This document shows, piece by piece, positions 1 to 8,215 of a DNA stretch of 41,701 nucleotides. The DNA is from Tanticharoenia sakaeratensis NBRC 103193 (lineage in GTDB: Bacteria > Pseudomonadota > Alphaproteobacteria > Acetobacterales > Acetobacteraceae): positions 1 to 41,701 of the forward strand of contig NZ_BALE01000046.1 of assembly GCF_000963885.1 (NCBI RefSeq). Direction: 5' to 3'. Position 1 is the stretch's first letter. Every line of letters starts with the position of its first letter. The notes beneath the pieces are model-generated. The model was not told where the DNA came from, searched no databases, and was given only the letters and a program-made list of their open reading frames with translations. The translations under genes were made by a program, and so were the position numbers.

Positions 1-42
1 AAGCAGCAGGATATGAACCGGATTAACGTGGAACGGCTCTAG
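1..42 (+). CDS. C-terminal tail of an upstream gene, possibly drt3a (partial)
   Basis: Frame 1 is open from the first base and reads KQQDMNRINVERL before a TAG at 40-42; the other two forward frames stop within about 30 bases. It lies only about 40 bases before the first usable start of the reverse transcriptase gene, on the same strand. In DRT3 defence systems drt3b is paired with drt3a, so this tail may be the end of drt3a. That is inference from position only: 13 residues cannot be assigned to a family. Confidence 0.35.
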   Translation, partial: KQQDMNRINVERL

Positions 43-82
43 GAAAATAAAGCTATCACCAAAGGCTCGCTATCAGCGGCCG

Positions 83-2116
83 GTGGCAACTGACATGTTG
101 CCTTTCGAGGTGCCGCCTTCATTTTCCAATTCTGGGTTTTTCGCGTTCCTGATGCAACATGAAGTCAGAATATCTTGCTGGGACAACAAGAAGACTGTGC
201 GTTGGATTGCGCCCGATGACAGGTTCGACGATGCATTCCGGATAATATTCAGGCTCGCTGACAAGACCCACGAGAACTTCCGAATATATTTCGAAGCTCA
301 TGACGGCAAGAATCTAGCAGTTCGAGAGTGGAAGATTTTTTCAAACTGGACGATGCCGTTCAATTTTCGAATATCCCATAAGGAGACCGAATTTCGCCAG
401 CTATCAGTAATACATCCACAAGCGCAGATGTTTGTGGCTGAATTTTACCAGTTGCACGCTTCAGAGATTCTCTATCATTGTTCCAAGAGCAACTTCTCGA
501 TCAGGTTTCCAGCATCTGTCGCAAGATCCGTCAGATACAAAGATCGGCTCTTCAAAGAGAACGTCGGGGACTCAAACGACTCTATTGAGGAGGCTGGGAA
601 GGAGTATGAAGGTTCAGGATCATACTTCACCTACAGCAAATACAGTAATATTTTCAAGTTCTACGAAAATTATGCATACTTGAACGCCGAGCGCAAATTC
701 GGAACTCTATACAAGCTCGATGTATCGAGCTGCTTCGACAGCATATACACCCATTCCATTACATGGGCCACGCTTGGACAAGAAGTTTCCAAGGAAAATT
801 TAAATAATCTCGACACTACATTTGGAGGTAAGTTTGATAGACTTATCAGAGAATTAAATAGAGGTGAGACCAACGGGATTGTAATCGGTCCTGAATTTTC
901 GCGAGTATTTGCTGAAGTTATTCTTCAGGATGTCGATAGAAGCTTGGAGAAAGTTATTCTGTCTGAGTACGGCCTGAAGAACCGGGTTGACTATGAAATA
1001 TTCAGGTATGTTGATGATTATTTTGTCTTCTGTAATCGGGAGGTGGTCGCCACATACATAAAGCGTCATTTGTCGGAGTTGCTGAAGCTTGTCAAACTCA
1101 CTTTGAGCTCCGAGAAATCAGAGCGTTACGAGAGGCCAATAATCACTCCGCTCACGATAGCTAAGAATAAAATAAGTAACTGTCTTGCAGAAAGGATCGT
1201 GACGAATGTTGAGAAAAAAAGCGACCCGCATAGCGGTGATGACATTGATTACTTCAGTGTCAGAATTCAATCTAAAAGCCTGATCGTAGACTTCAAAGCA
1301 GCACTAAAGGACAGCGGAGTAAAATATAAAGACGTTTTAAACTATACCCTTGCAGCAACTGAGAAGAAGGTGAACTTCATCTTTCGAAAATTCAAAGGCA
1401 ATCACGATAATCATAAGGATTACCGAGAGTTAGTTTCAGCTATGTTGGGAATGCTGGAATTTTCAGCGTTTATTTACGCAGCTCAGCCTCGAATTAATTT
1501 TGCTGTCAGGTTAACGCGTATTATCGCCACAATAGTGGACAAATTGCATGAATTTGAAGTTGAACGAGACCTGAAGGATCGCGTCTTTAAGTTTATCTTC
1601 GACAGCATAAATCGACACATAAAACATACGCCCCATGATCGCTTTCATGAGGTCGAAACGCTTTCTCTGCTGCTTGCTCTTAACAAGTTGGGGCGCGGCT
1701 ATAGAATTCCTGAACAAAACATCGCGACCTTCGTTGGGTTGGAAATCAGTGACGCCGGAGATTACTCATTCAAGCGACACATGAGCTACTTCTCGATTTC
1801 TGTTTGCCTGCTCTACATAAGAAATCAAGCTAGGTATGGAAAGCTCCATGACTTCCTAGAAGCCGAAATCAAGAAAAAGTTCGAAGATAGAAGTGCCTAC
1901 TTGCATCAGGATTCGGAGCTCGTAATCGCTGCGCTCGATCTTCAGTGTTGCCCTTACATTTCTCAAGGGCTCAAAGAATATATCGCGACCAGCTACGGGG
2001 TTGAAACTGCGCGACTACCTTTGCTTCAGCGTGCGTCTCCTTACTGGTTTACCAACTGGGAGAACTTTAATCTTTCGAGAGAACTTGACAAGAAGCGTGC
2101 TCGCGAAGTTTATTAA
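83..2116 (+). CDS. drt3b: Defence-associated reverse transcriptase, Drt3b-like (UG8 class)
   Basis: RNA-directed DNA polymerase of 677 residues. Seen in the sequence: palm motif A LDVSSCFDSIYTHS (about 212-225, with catalytic D213 and D219), the following GIVIGPEFSRVFAE block (265-278), the YVDD catalytic box (309-312) and KLTLSSEKSERYERP (338-352). There is no maturase, HNH or integrase domain; a long helical C-terminal region (about 400-677) follows the palm. This architecture, the FYTHS-like motif A and the LPFEVPPSFSNSGFF start fit the Unknown Group / DRT antiphage enzymes, and Drt3b is the best match I recognise. In DRT3 it works with Drt3a and a non-coding RNA. The start is uncertain: GTG at 83, or ATG at 95 with a weak GGTGG ahead of it. 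The gene is clearly AT-richer than its neighbours, suggesting transfer. A group II intron or retron RT is less likely given the domain layout. Confidence 0.8.
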   Translation: MATDMLPFEVPPSFSNSGFFAFLMQHEVRISCWDNKKTVRWIAPDDRFDDAFRIIFRLADKTHENFRIYFEAHDGKNLAVREWKIFSNWTMPFNFRISHKETEFRQLSVIHPQAQMFVAEFYQLHASEILYHCSKSNFSIRFPASVARSVRYKDRLFKENVGDSNDSIEEAGKEYEGSGSYFTYSKYSNIFKFYENYAYLNAERKFGTLYKLDVSSCFDSIYTHSITWATLGQEVSKENLNNLDTTFGGKFDRLIRELNRGETNGIVIGPEFSRVFAEVILQDVDRSLEKVILSEYGLKNRVDYEIFRYVDDYFVFCNREVVATYIKRHLSELLKLVKLTLSSEKSERYERPIITPLTIAKNKISNCLAERIVTNVEKKSDPHSGDDIDYFSVRIQSKSLIVDFKAALKDSGVKYKDVLNYTLAATEKKVNFIFRKFKGNHDNHKDYRELVSAMLGMLEFSAFIYAAQPRINFAVRLTRIIATIVDKLHEFEVERDLKDRVFKFIFDSINRHIKHTPHDRFHEVETLSLLLALNKLGRGYRIPEQNIATFVGLEISDAGDYSFKRHMSYFSISVCLLYIRNQARYGKLHDFLEAEIKKKFEDRSAYLHQDSELVIAALDLQCCPYISQGLKEYIATSYGVETARLPLLQRASPYWFTNWENFNLSRELDKKRAREVY

Positions 2117-2280
2117 GGCTAGAGCGGCACCCAAGCTAAATTGCCATACGTGGAACTCTTTGAGTGAAACGTAGTTGCGGCACACACACAAGCTCCATGT
2201 CCTGCGTGCCTATAGACGTCATCAGGGCTCCATCGGTGGTCGGGGTGCGCCACCGACACTATCTCATCTGAGATGAATAG
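2117..2280 (+). ncRNA. Candidate DRT3 non-coding RNA with a CA-repeat template
   Basis: No credible gene starts here, directly after the RT stop. The stretch contains (CA)5 at 2181-2190. Around it are several complementary arms: TACGT 2147-2151 with ACGTA 2169-2173, enclosing ACTC/GAGT (2155-2158/2162-2165, loop TTT); GCC 2143-2145 with GGC 2179-2181; GAGC 2122-2125 with GCTC 2192-2195; a 7-bp stem 2233-2239/2250-2256; and the palindrome ATCTCATCTGAGAT 2261-2274. In this fold most of the CA tract is unpaired next to a hairpin, as a template would be. DRT3 systems are known to carry an ncRNA. Its identity here, its ends and its strand are inferred, not shown. Confidence 0.5.
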
Positions 2281-2568
2281 ATATGCCAAAGTTTAAACAG
2301 TTAAGTGTTTTCCTTCGCTACATTTGGCCACAATATCTGTTATGGGCGCGGAGGTGCCGGGAAGCCAAGGTACACGCGCTCCGGTCGCCAGGTCCGCTGC
2401 CGGCGCAAGCCGGCCGATAGACTTTGAATCCAGTTATGTCCGCTATGAGGAAGGCGATGAAACGTCCTGAACGTCTGTCATGAGGCGGAAGCTGCCGTGC
2501 CTTCAAACGAAGTAAACGCCTGTATTCAAGTCAGCAGTCCCAAGACGTGCCCATCCGCAGGCTGAGAA
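2281..2568. other. Intergenic stretch without a recognisable gene
   Basis: Composition changes here from the AT-rich RT locus to the GC-rich chromosome (roughly 2290-2350). Short open frames exist on both strands, for example a 62-codon one on the minus strand (2318-2506). None shows a family motif, a ribosome binding site or convincing codon use. It may be the scar of the insertion that brought the RT, but I see no integrase, direct repeats or tRNA end. Confidence 0.4.
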
Positions 2569-2589
2569 TCTGGGGGCAAGGCCCCCAGA
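2569..2589. terminator. Hairpin terminator-like element
   Basis: Nine-bp perfect stem, TCTGGGGGC (2569-2577) with GCCCCCAGA (2581-2589), loop AAG. It lies immediately downstream of the minus-strand gene ending at 2599 and would also face transcripts arriving from the RT side. There is no T run, so it is either a weak or Rho-assisted stop or simply a stable 3' end. Confidence 0.55.
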
Positions 2590-2598
2590 ACACCCGTG

Positions 2599-2811
2599 TC
2601 ACCAGTTCCGGCTGAGCAGCCAGAACTCCTCGCTCGTCAGCGTCACCGGCTGGTCGCTGTCGGCGGCGGCGGCGGCCAGGGCGTGGATGCGTTCGATCAT
2701 GATCGTCTTGCGCTGATGGGCCTCGCCCGTCTCCTTGATCTGCGCGAGCGCGTCGAGGGCGGATTTCGCGGCGCGGGCCGTGCGGGCGGCGTCGAGGGCG
2801 GCGTAGGACAT
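2599..2811 (-). CDS. Small hypothetical protein, alanine-rich
   Basis: Seventy residues beginning [16 protein letters not shown] and ending [10 protein letters not shown]. The start is fixed by a GGAGA about 7 bases upstream; the frame continues further upstream but would then run into queA on the other strand. Residues 1-55 are strongly helical and charged with no membrane segment or signal peptide. I do not recognise a family. It is divergent from queA, and the roughly 130 bp between them must hold both promoters. GC-rich third positions fit the host chromosome rather than the RT locus. Confidence 0.65.
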   Translation of the reverse strand: MSYAALDAARTARAAKSALDALAQIKETGEAHQRKTIMIERIHALAAAAADSDQPVTLTSEEFWLLSRNW

Positions 2812-2945
2812 GGGCGTCTCCTGTGGGTCGTGGTGGCGGCCAGCATAACAACGCGGACGCCCGATTGGAAAACCGGCACGCGATCGCGGCTCCGGGAATT
2901 CGCGCTTGGCGGGGACAGGGCGGTTTCTGCTATGAGCGCACCGCC

Positions 2946-3989
2946 ATGACCGATCCGATCGCCGATTTCGATTTCGACCTGCCGAAGGACCGCATTGCGA
3001 CCGAACCCGCACGGCCGCGCGATTCCGCGCGCCTGCTGCATGTCCGGCCCGGTGTGCCGCCTGCGCTGCACATCGTGCGTGACCTGCCGACCCTGCTGCG
3101 GCCCGGCGATCTGCTGGTCACGAACGATACCGAAGTCATTCCGGCGCAGCTGACGGGCAAGCGCGGGGAGGCCGCGATCGGGATCACGCTGGACCGCATC
3201 CTGCCCGATGGAAGCTGGCATGCCCTGGCGCGGAACGCCCGCAAGCTGAAGCCCGGCGACATCGTGACTTTCCCGCGGTCGGACGTGACGGCGGAGATCG
3301 TCGTGAACGAGGGCGACGGGGCCGTGGCGCTGCGGTTCAGCGTGGCGGGGGACGCATTCGATGCGTTCCTGAAGGATGTCGGCGCCCTTGCGCTGCCGCC
3401 CTATATCGCCCGCCCCGAAGGCCCTACGCCGCAGGACGCACTCGATTACCGCACGATCTTCTCCGCGCATCCGGGTGCGGTCGCGGCCCCCACGGCGGGC
3501 CTGCATTTCACGCCGGAGCTGCTGGCGGCGCTGGAGCAGGCCGGGATCGGCCGGTGTGCCCTGACGCTGCATGTGGGCGCGGGCACGTTCCTGCCGGTCC
3601 GGACCGACATCGCGCATCACAAGATGCATGCGGAATCCGGCATCGTGACGGCGGAGACGGCGGATCGCATCAACGAGACGCGTGCGCGGGGCGGGCGGAT
3701 CGTGGCGGTCGGCACGACGTCGCTGCGGCTGCTCGAAAGTGCGGCCGGCGAGGACGGGATCGTGCGGCCGTGGTCCGGCGAGACCTCGATCTTCATCACG
3801 CCGGGCTATCGGTTCCGGGCCGTCGATCTCCTGATGACCAATTTCCATCTGCCGCGCTCGACCCTGTTCATGCTGGTCGCAGCCTTTGCCGGGACGCAGA
3901 CCATGCGTGATGCCTATGCTTTCGCCATCGCGGAGCGGTTGCGGTTCTATTCCTATGGCGATGCGTGCCTGCTGGAGCGCGCGGCATGA
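2946..3989 (+). CDS. queA: S-adenosylmethionine:tRNA ribosyltransferase-isomerase
   Basis: QueA transfers and isomerises the ribosyl part of SAM onto 7-aminomethyl-7-deazaguanine in tRNA, giving epoxyqueuosine at the wobble position of GUN anticodons. The 347-residue protein has the expected length and the family blocks: the [19 protein letters not shown] start, [40 protein letters not shown] and [22 protein letters not shown] at 2946 was chosen because the family begins close to this motif; in-frame codons further upstream are not conserved in character. Its TGA overlaps the ATG of tgt (ATGA at 3986-3989), implying translational coupling. Cytoplasmic. Confidence 0.97.
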   Translation: MTDPIADFDFDLPKDRIATEPARPRDSARLLHVRPGVPPALHIVRDLPTLLRPGDLLVTNDTEVIPAQLTGKRGEAAIGITLDRILPDGSWHALARNARKLKPGDIVTFPRSDVTAEIVVNEGDGAVALRFSVAGDAFDAFLKDVGALALPPYIARPEGPTPQDALDYRTIFSAHPGAVAAPTAGLHFTPELLAALEQAGIGRCALTLHVGAGTFLPVRTDIAHHKMHAESGIVTAETADRINETRARGGRIVAVGTTSLRLLESAAGEDGIVRPWSGETSIFITPGYRFRAVDLLMTNFHLPRSTLFMLVAAFAGTQTMRDAYAFAIAERLRFYSYGDACLLERAA

Positions 3990-5137
3990 GCGCGTTTCAC
4001 TGGCGCTGTTCGGCGACGTGCGGCCATGCGCGCGCGGGCATGCTGAAGACGGCGCATGGCGATGTGCCGACGCCGACCTTCATGCCGGTCGGCACGGCGG
4101 GGACGGTCAAGGCGATGACCATGGATTCCGTGCGTTCGACGGGGGCCGGGATCGTGCTGGGCAACACCTATCACCTGATGCTGCGGCCGGGCGCGGATCG
4201 CGTCGCGGCACTGGGCGGCCTGCACAAGATGATGGACTGGCCGGGGCCGATCCTGACGGATTCCGGCGGGTTTCAGGTCATGTCGCTGGGCGCGTTGCGC
4301 AAGCTGGATCAGGATGGCGTCACGTTCCAGTCGCATATCGACGGATCGAAGCACCGGTTGACGCCCGAGATTTCGACGCAGATCCAGCACAAGCTGGATG
4401 CGACCATCACCATGGCGTTCGACGAGTGCCCTGCCCTTCCCGCGACGCCGGAGAACCTGCGCAAGTCGATGGAGCTTTCGATGCGCTGGGCGGCGCGCTC
4501 GCGCGAGGCGTTCGTGCAGCGCGACGGCTATGGCCAGTTCGGCATCGTGCAGGGCGGCACGGAGCGTGACTTGCGGGAATACAGCGTCCGGGCGCTGGCC
4601 GATATCGGCTTCGAGGGCTATGCGATCGGCGGTCTGGCGGTCGGCGAGGGCCAGGCGCTGATGTTCGAGACGCTGGACTATACGGCGCCGCTCCTGCCGC
4701 CGGATCGCGCGCGCTACCTGATGGGGGTCGGCACGCCGGACGACCTGCTGGGGGCCGTCGAGCGCGGCGTGGACATGTTCGACTGCGTGATGCCGACGCG
4801 GGCGGGCCGCACCGCGCGCGCCTATACCGAGCGCGGCACGCTGAACCTGCGCAATGCGCGTCATGCCAACGATACACGCCCGCTGTCGCCGGACTGCGAC
4901 TGCCTGGCATGCGCGCGTCATTCCCGTGCGTATCTGCATCACCTGTTCCGGGCGGATGAAATTCTCGGGCCGATGCTGCTGACATGGCACAATCTGGCCT
5001 ATTATCAGCGCCTGATGCGGACCATCCGCGCTGCAATCATCGCGGACGACCTGCCGGAGACCGCAAGGGCCTTGCGTGCCGGATGGGCCTCGGAAGACTG
5101 GACGCCGGACGAAATGCCCTATCCCGACCTCTCGTGA
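3986..5137 (+). CDS. tgt: tRNA-guanine transglycosylase
   Basis: Tgt exchanges guanine-34 for preQ1 in tRNAs for Asp, Asn, His and Tyr, the step before QueA. The 383-residue protein shows the [11 protein letters not shown] block (catalytic Asp about 92), the substrate-binding [10 protein letters not shown] block, the [11 protein letters not shown] segment carrying the nucleophilic Asp, and the zinc site CDCLAC followed by a histidine after [21 protein letters not shown]. The start overlaps the queA stop by four bases, so the two are one transcription unit. All catalytic and zinc-binding residues expected are present. Confidence 0.97.
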   Translation: MSAFHWRCSATCGHARAGMLKTAHGDVPTPTFMPVGTAGTVKAMTMDSVRSTGAGIVLGNTYHLMLRPGADRVAALGGLHKMMDWPGPILTDSGGFQVMSLGALRKLDQDGVTFQSHIDGSKHRLTPEISTQIQHKLDATITMAFDECPALPATPENLRKSMELSMRWAARSREAFVQRDGYGQFGIVQGGTERDLREYSVRALADIGFEGYAIGGLAVGEGQALMFETLDYTAPLLPPDRARYLMGVGTPDDLLGAVERGVDMFDCVMPTRAGRTARAYTERGTLNLRNARHANDTRPLSPDCDCLACARHSRAYLHHLFRADEILGPMLLTWHNLAYYQRLMRTIRAAIIADDLPETARALRAGWASEDWTPDEMPYPDLS

Positions 5138-5212
5138 CCGGGAATAATATTTCCCCGGCACGAAGAGAAAAAGCCACGCCGTAAATCGCACTATAAAATC
5201 AGAACTTTTTTG

Positions 5213-5234
5213 GTTCTTTTCTACAAAAAAGAAC
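5213..5234 (+). terminator. Hairpin between tgt and queG
   Basis: GTTCTTTT (5213-5220) pairs with AAAAGAAC (5227-5234) around a CTACAA loop, just after a run AACTTTTTTGG. It lies in the 117-bp gap between tgt and queG. It could be a weak terminator or attenuator reducing queG expression relative to queA-tgt; it is AT-rich and only moderately stable. Confidence 0.4.
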
Positions 5235-5254
5235 GCTTGTCCCCCCGGAGGCCC

Positions 5255-6295
5255 ATGCCCCCAGACCTGACCACACGCATCGCCGAACACGCCCGCGACC
5301 TTGGCTTCGACGCGGTCGGTTTCTGTGCGGCGGAACTTGGCCCGGAGGCGGGCGATCGTCTGCGCGAGGCGGTGGAGCTGGGCTGGCACGCGGACCTGTC
5401 CTGGCTGGCCGAACGGCAGGAGGCGCGCGCGCAACCGCGCGCCTTGTGGGCGGAAGCCCGGAGCGTCATCGCACTGGGGCTTTCCTACGCGCCGGATGGC
5501 GATCCGCTTGAGACGCTCCGCGAGCCGTCATGCGGCAACATCTCGGTCTATGCACGGCATCGCGATTATCATGACGTGATGAAAGGGATGCTCAAGCATC
5601 TGGCGCAGTTCGTCGTGAAGCTGGCCGGCCCTGACGGCGCACAGGTGAAGGTGTTCGTCGATACCGCGCCCGTTTCGGAAAAAGCACTGGCGGAACAGGC
5701 AAGACTGGGCTGGCAGGGCAAGCATACCAACCTCGTGTCACGCGAGCATGGTTCGTGGCTTCTGCTGGGCGAGATCTATACGACCCTTGAGCTCGCGCCG
5801 TCCGAACCGCGCGCCGGATCCTGCGGCTCCTGCTCGAAATGCCTGAACGCCTGCCCGACCGACGCTTTTCCCGCGCCCTATCGCATGGATGCGCGGCGCT
5901 GCATCTCGTATCTGACGATCGAGCACAAAGGTCCGATCCCGCACGAATTCCGCAAGGCGATCGGGAATCACATCTATGGCTGTGACGACTGTCTGTCCGT
6001 CTGTCCGTGGAACCGTTTTGCCGTGGAATCGCGCCATCTGAAGCTGCGCGCACGCGAAGACCTGATTGCGCCGACGCTTGCGGAATTGGCTTCTCTCGAT
6101 GATGCGGGCTTCCGGGCGAAATTTTCCGGATCGCCCATCAAGCGCATCGGGCGCAACCGCTTCGTGCGCAATGTCCTGATCGCAATCGGGAATGCGTCCG
6201 ACCCGGCGCTCCTGCCCTGTGCCCAAGCATTGATGGGCGATCCCGATCCGGTCGTAGCCGAGGCGGCAGTCTGGGCGGCTGCGCAATACACATGA
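5255..6295 (+). CDS. queG: Epoxyqueuosine reductase
   Basis: QueG reduces epoxyqueuosine to queuosine in tRNA, the last step of the pathway, using cobalamin and two [4Fe-4S] clusters. Seen: a ferredoxin-like double cluster, CGSCSKCLNACP (Cys190, 193, 196, 200) and CDDCLSVCPWN (Cys243, 246, 250), preceded by the family block FVDTAPVSEKALAEQARLGW with the probable acidic proton donor Asp136. The protein is 346 residues, somewhat shorter than the E. coli enzyme (379), the difference being at the C-terminal helical repeat end. ATG 5255 follows GGAGG at 5247-5251 with short spacing. Together with queA and tgt it gives the tRNA-insertion half of queuosine synthesis; the preQ1 genes are not in the window. 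Confidence 0.95.
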   Translation: MPPDLTTRIAEHARDLGFDAVGFCAAELGPEAGDRLREAVELGWHADLSWLAERQEARAQPRALWAEARSVIALGLSYAPDGDPLETLREPSCGNISVYARHRDYHDVMKGMLKHLAQFVVKLAGPDGAQVKVFVDTAPVSEKALAEQARLGWQGKHTNLVSREHGSWLLLGEIYTTLELAPSEPRAGSCGSCSKCLNACPTDAFPAPYRMDARRCISYLTIEHKGPIPHEFRKAIGNHIYGCDDCLSVCPWNRFAVESRHLKLRAREDLIAPTLAELASLDDAGFRAKFSGSPIKRIGRNRFVRNVLIAIGNASDPALLPCAQALMGDPDPVVAEAAVWAAAQYT

Positions 6296-6507
6296 ACACC
6301 CTCGTCAAGCGCAGTGTCTCGCTGTCGGGTCATCGCACGTCGATTGCCCTCGAGCCTGAATTCTGGGCAGTTCTCGAGACGATGGCACAGGTGCGCAATC
6401 TGTCTCTGGCCCGTCTGGTCGGCGAGATCGACGATGGCCGCACGCCGGATCGCGCGCTCGCCTCCGCGCTGAGGGTCGCGGCATTGCGCCATGTGAGTGC
6501 CGACTGA
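6292..6507 (+). CDS. Ribbon-helix-helix domain protein
   Basis: Seventy-one residues with a basic beta strand KRSVSLSGHRTSIALEPEFW followed by two helices, the layout of the ribbon-helix-helix DNA-binding fold (RHH_4-like family common in alphaproteobacteria). The ATG overlaps the queG stop codon (ATGA at 6292-6295), so it is probably translated with queG. Members are small putative regulators without a defined target; whether this one regulates the queuosine genes is unknown. No toxin partner is adjacent. Confidence 0.85.
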   Translation: MNTLVKRSVSLSGHRTSIALEPEFWAVLETMAQVRNLSLARLVGEIDDGRTPDRALASALRVAALRHVSAD

Positions 6508-6652
6508 TACCGGCCTTCCGAATTTGAACGCCGGGGCTCATCGTTCACGACCATACGATCGGATGCCGCACCACGACCCGCATCCGTGCATCGATGTCAC
6601 GATCTCTGTGCCGTCCAGTAGTACTTCTCTCTCCGACAGAATAAGTCCGATC

Positions 6653-6955
6653 ATGCTCTGCGCGAAATCGTGGCTGACAGGTCAAACGTTCAGTGCGCTG
6701 GCTGAAACGGGTCTGTCTGGGGCTGTTCTGTATCACCTGTTTTCCCGTGCACAGGCTCATGCCGATGACGACGTGTTGCGAATGACCTTGTCCTGCGGAT
6801 TACACGTGGTGATTGTGCGCGATGATCCGCTGACGCGCGGCGTGATGCTGTATGGCGACAACCGTTATAACGGCCGGCTAACGTCGCCACCTAACGTCAA
6901 TCTCCGCGTCGGCGCGTCGAACGCCGGCTTCAAGGAACTTCTGTCGAAAAGCTGA
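6653..6955 (+). CDS. Hypothetical protein, uncertain gene
   Basis: One hundred residues from ATG 6653 (MLCAKSWLTGQTFSALAE). Codon use after this point is consistent with coding, and the sequence (LSCGLHVVIVRDDPLTRGV, then YGDNRYNGRLTSPPNVNLR) alternates hydrophobic and polar residues like a small folded domain. The frame is open back to 6497, but that extension looks non-coding. No convincing ribosome binding site, no family recognised. It lies between the RHH gene and a convergent gene. Confidence 0.4.
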   Translation: MLCAKSWLTGQTFSALAETGLSGAVLYHLFSRAQAHADDDVLRMTLSCGLHVVIVRDDPLTRGVMLYGDNRYNGRLTSPPNVNLRVGASNAGFKELLSKS

Positions 6956-6987
6956 CGACACGCGGATGAGCTGCGACAAGAGGCGCC

Positions 6988-7521
6988 CTATTGCTCGATC
7001 CGGACGTATCCGCGCGTCTGCAGGTTGAGGAATGTGACGATGCCGGACAGGTTCATCTGCGTTTCCGGCATGAACATGGACGCATCATAGTGTTGGGCTT
7101 CTGCAGCCTGCCCGCAGATCGCGAGCGTTACGCCGGCATGGGCAAGTTGCCGCAACAGGGGCAGATTGGGATTCGCACGACCGCCGGTATGTGCGGCGTA
7201 AGCCGCGTCATTTGCCGCCAAAACCACGCGAGTGCCGCGAAAAACGGCGACGACGTGCACGTGATCGGGTGTCACACCGGCTTTTGCGAACGTGTTCACG
7301 AGAGCCGCCAGTTTCTGGACCGCCGGGCTGATTCCGGTCGGCTGCGCGGCAAGGGTCTGCATGTCCACAACGATCCGATAATCGAGGGACGGGTCGGGCA
7401 GTTCGTGTGCGCCCGGAACAGCGCGCAACGTGCCGCCCTCAGGCACGGGCAGGGATGCGGCGCCGGCAGCCGGCCCCACGAGGCACCCCAGCATTGTGGC
7501 AATTCGGAACAACGGTCTCAT
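6988..7521 (-). CDS. Exported DsrE/DsrF-like protein
   Basis: A 177-residue protein with an N-terminal signal peptide (MRPLFRIATMLGCLVGPAAGAAS) and then a DsrE-fold domain: YRIVVDMQ strand, PAVQKLAALVNTFAKAGV helix, VHVVAVFRGT strand, LLRQLAHAGVTLAICGQ with one conserved-position cysteine, and SGIVTFLNLQTRGYVRIEQ at the end. DsrE-like proteins handle sulfur or act as small oligomeric domains; exported versions are known but their substrate is undefined. The start is supported by GGAG 7 bases upstream. It is transcribed divergently from the gene at 7694. Confidence 0.8.
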   Translation of the reverse strand: MRPLFRIATMLGCLVGPAAGAASLPVPEGGTLRAVPGAHELPDPSLDYRIVVDMQTLAAQPTGISPAVQKLAALVNTFAKAGVTPDHVHVVAVFRGTRVVLAANDAAYAAHTGGRANPNLPLLRQLAHAGVTLAICGQAAEAQHYDASMFMPETQMNLSGIVTFLNLQTRGYVRIEQ

Positions 7522-7693
7522 GCAGGTCTCCTTCGCAAGGAAAAGCAGAGCATGTCGTCATGGATGCGAAAACCCCGTGTCCTTAGGTTCGGGCTGCTAT
7601 CATGGATCGCTTGCGCCGCGTCTTCGTCTTCGCCAGAGTGCGCGGGGCCTTGATCGGGAGGTCCGAGAGCGTGTGCGAGACCCTGTCAGCGTT

Positions 7694-8215
7694 ATGACGG
7701 CCGACCCATTTTCCCTTGTCCAACAGCCGCTGCGTCGCCCCGGCCGTGCCGGGCGGATTTGTGCTGCGGCTGCGCTGCTCGTGGGATTCTTCGTTCTGCC
7801 CTGTGCCCAAGCGCAGACCATTGGCGTCGAGGGTAACGACCCGCTGCTGGCACGGCCGCTGTTTGCGCCCGACCGACGGCCGACCGATGCACCAACGGCC
7901 CCAGTCCTGAACCACGATCCGGTGCTCACAGGCATCGTGCTGCGCCAGGACGAACGAAGGGCGTTGTTCGCCCCCATGATCTCCGGCATGCCGGCACCGG
8001 CGTTGTCGTCCGGCGATCTCATTGCAGAGTGGCGGGTTACCTCCATCGACGCCGATACGGTGACACTCGAAAAGAATGGGCAGGTTCTGTCCCTGCACCC
8101 GCATTTCGGCCCTGCAGCCCCGGACGATGGCAAGCCGGTGGTCGCATCGCCCCATCCGAGTCCCGCCGCCGACAGGAAGCAGATTGGACCAAGGCGGCCT
8201 TTACTCCTGCACTGA
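7694..8215 (+). CDS. Type II secretion GspC/GspN-like inner-membrane protein
   Basis: A 173-residue protein: short cytoplasmic N-terminus, one membrane segment (about 20-40, AGRICAAAALLVGFFVLP), then a periplasmic part with RPLFAPDRRP, a strand LTGIVLRQDERRALF and a GDLIAEWRVTSIDADTVTL block. This resembles the homology region of general secretion pathway C/N proteins, which link the inner-membrane platform to the secretin. No other secretion genes are next to it, so it is an orphan here. ATG 7694 is the start that puts the membrane segment near the N-terminus; no strong ribosome binding site is visible. Confidence 0.6.
   Translation: MTADPFSLVQQPLRRPGRAGRICAAAALLVGFFVLPCAQAQTIGVEGNDPLLARPLFAPDRRPTDAPTAPVLNHDPVLTGIVLRQDERRALFAPMISGMPAPALSSGDLIAEWRVTSIDADTVTLEKNGQVLSLHPHFGPAAPDDGKPVVASPHPSPAADRKQIGPRRPLLLH

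Noticed and set aside
83-2116. RT as group II intron maturase or retron
   Set aside because: No maturase X or HNH domain, no intron RNA domain V-like hairpin downstream, and no retron msr/msd-like inverted repeat arrangement seen upstream.
2181-2190. CA repeat as a simple microsatellite only
   Set aside because: Kept as a finding instead because it lies in a structured non-coding stretch next to a DRT3-type RT, where an AC-repeat template is expected; chance remains possible for five units.
2318-2506. Minus-strand 62-codon frame as a transposase or integrase remnant
   Set aside because: No recognisable motif; could not support a mobile-element call.
2697-3848. Long minus-strand frame opposite queA
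   Set aside because: Shadow of queA, no domain, no ribosome binding site.
3953-5434. Long minus-strand open frame (493 codons) opposite tgt and queG
   Set aside because: Antisense to genes with full catalytic motifs; its translation is Arg/His-rich low-complexity typical of GC-rich shadow frames.
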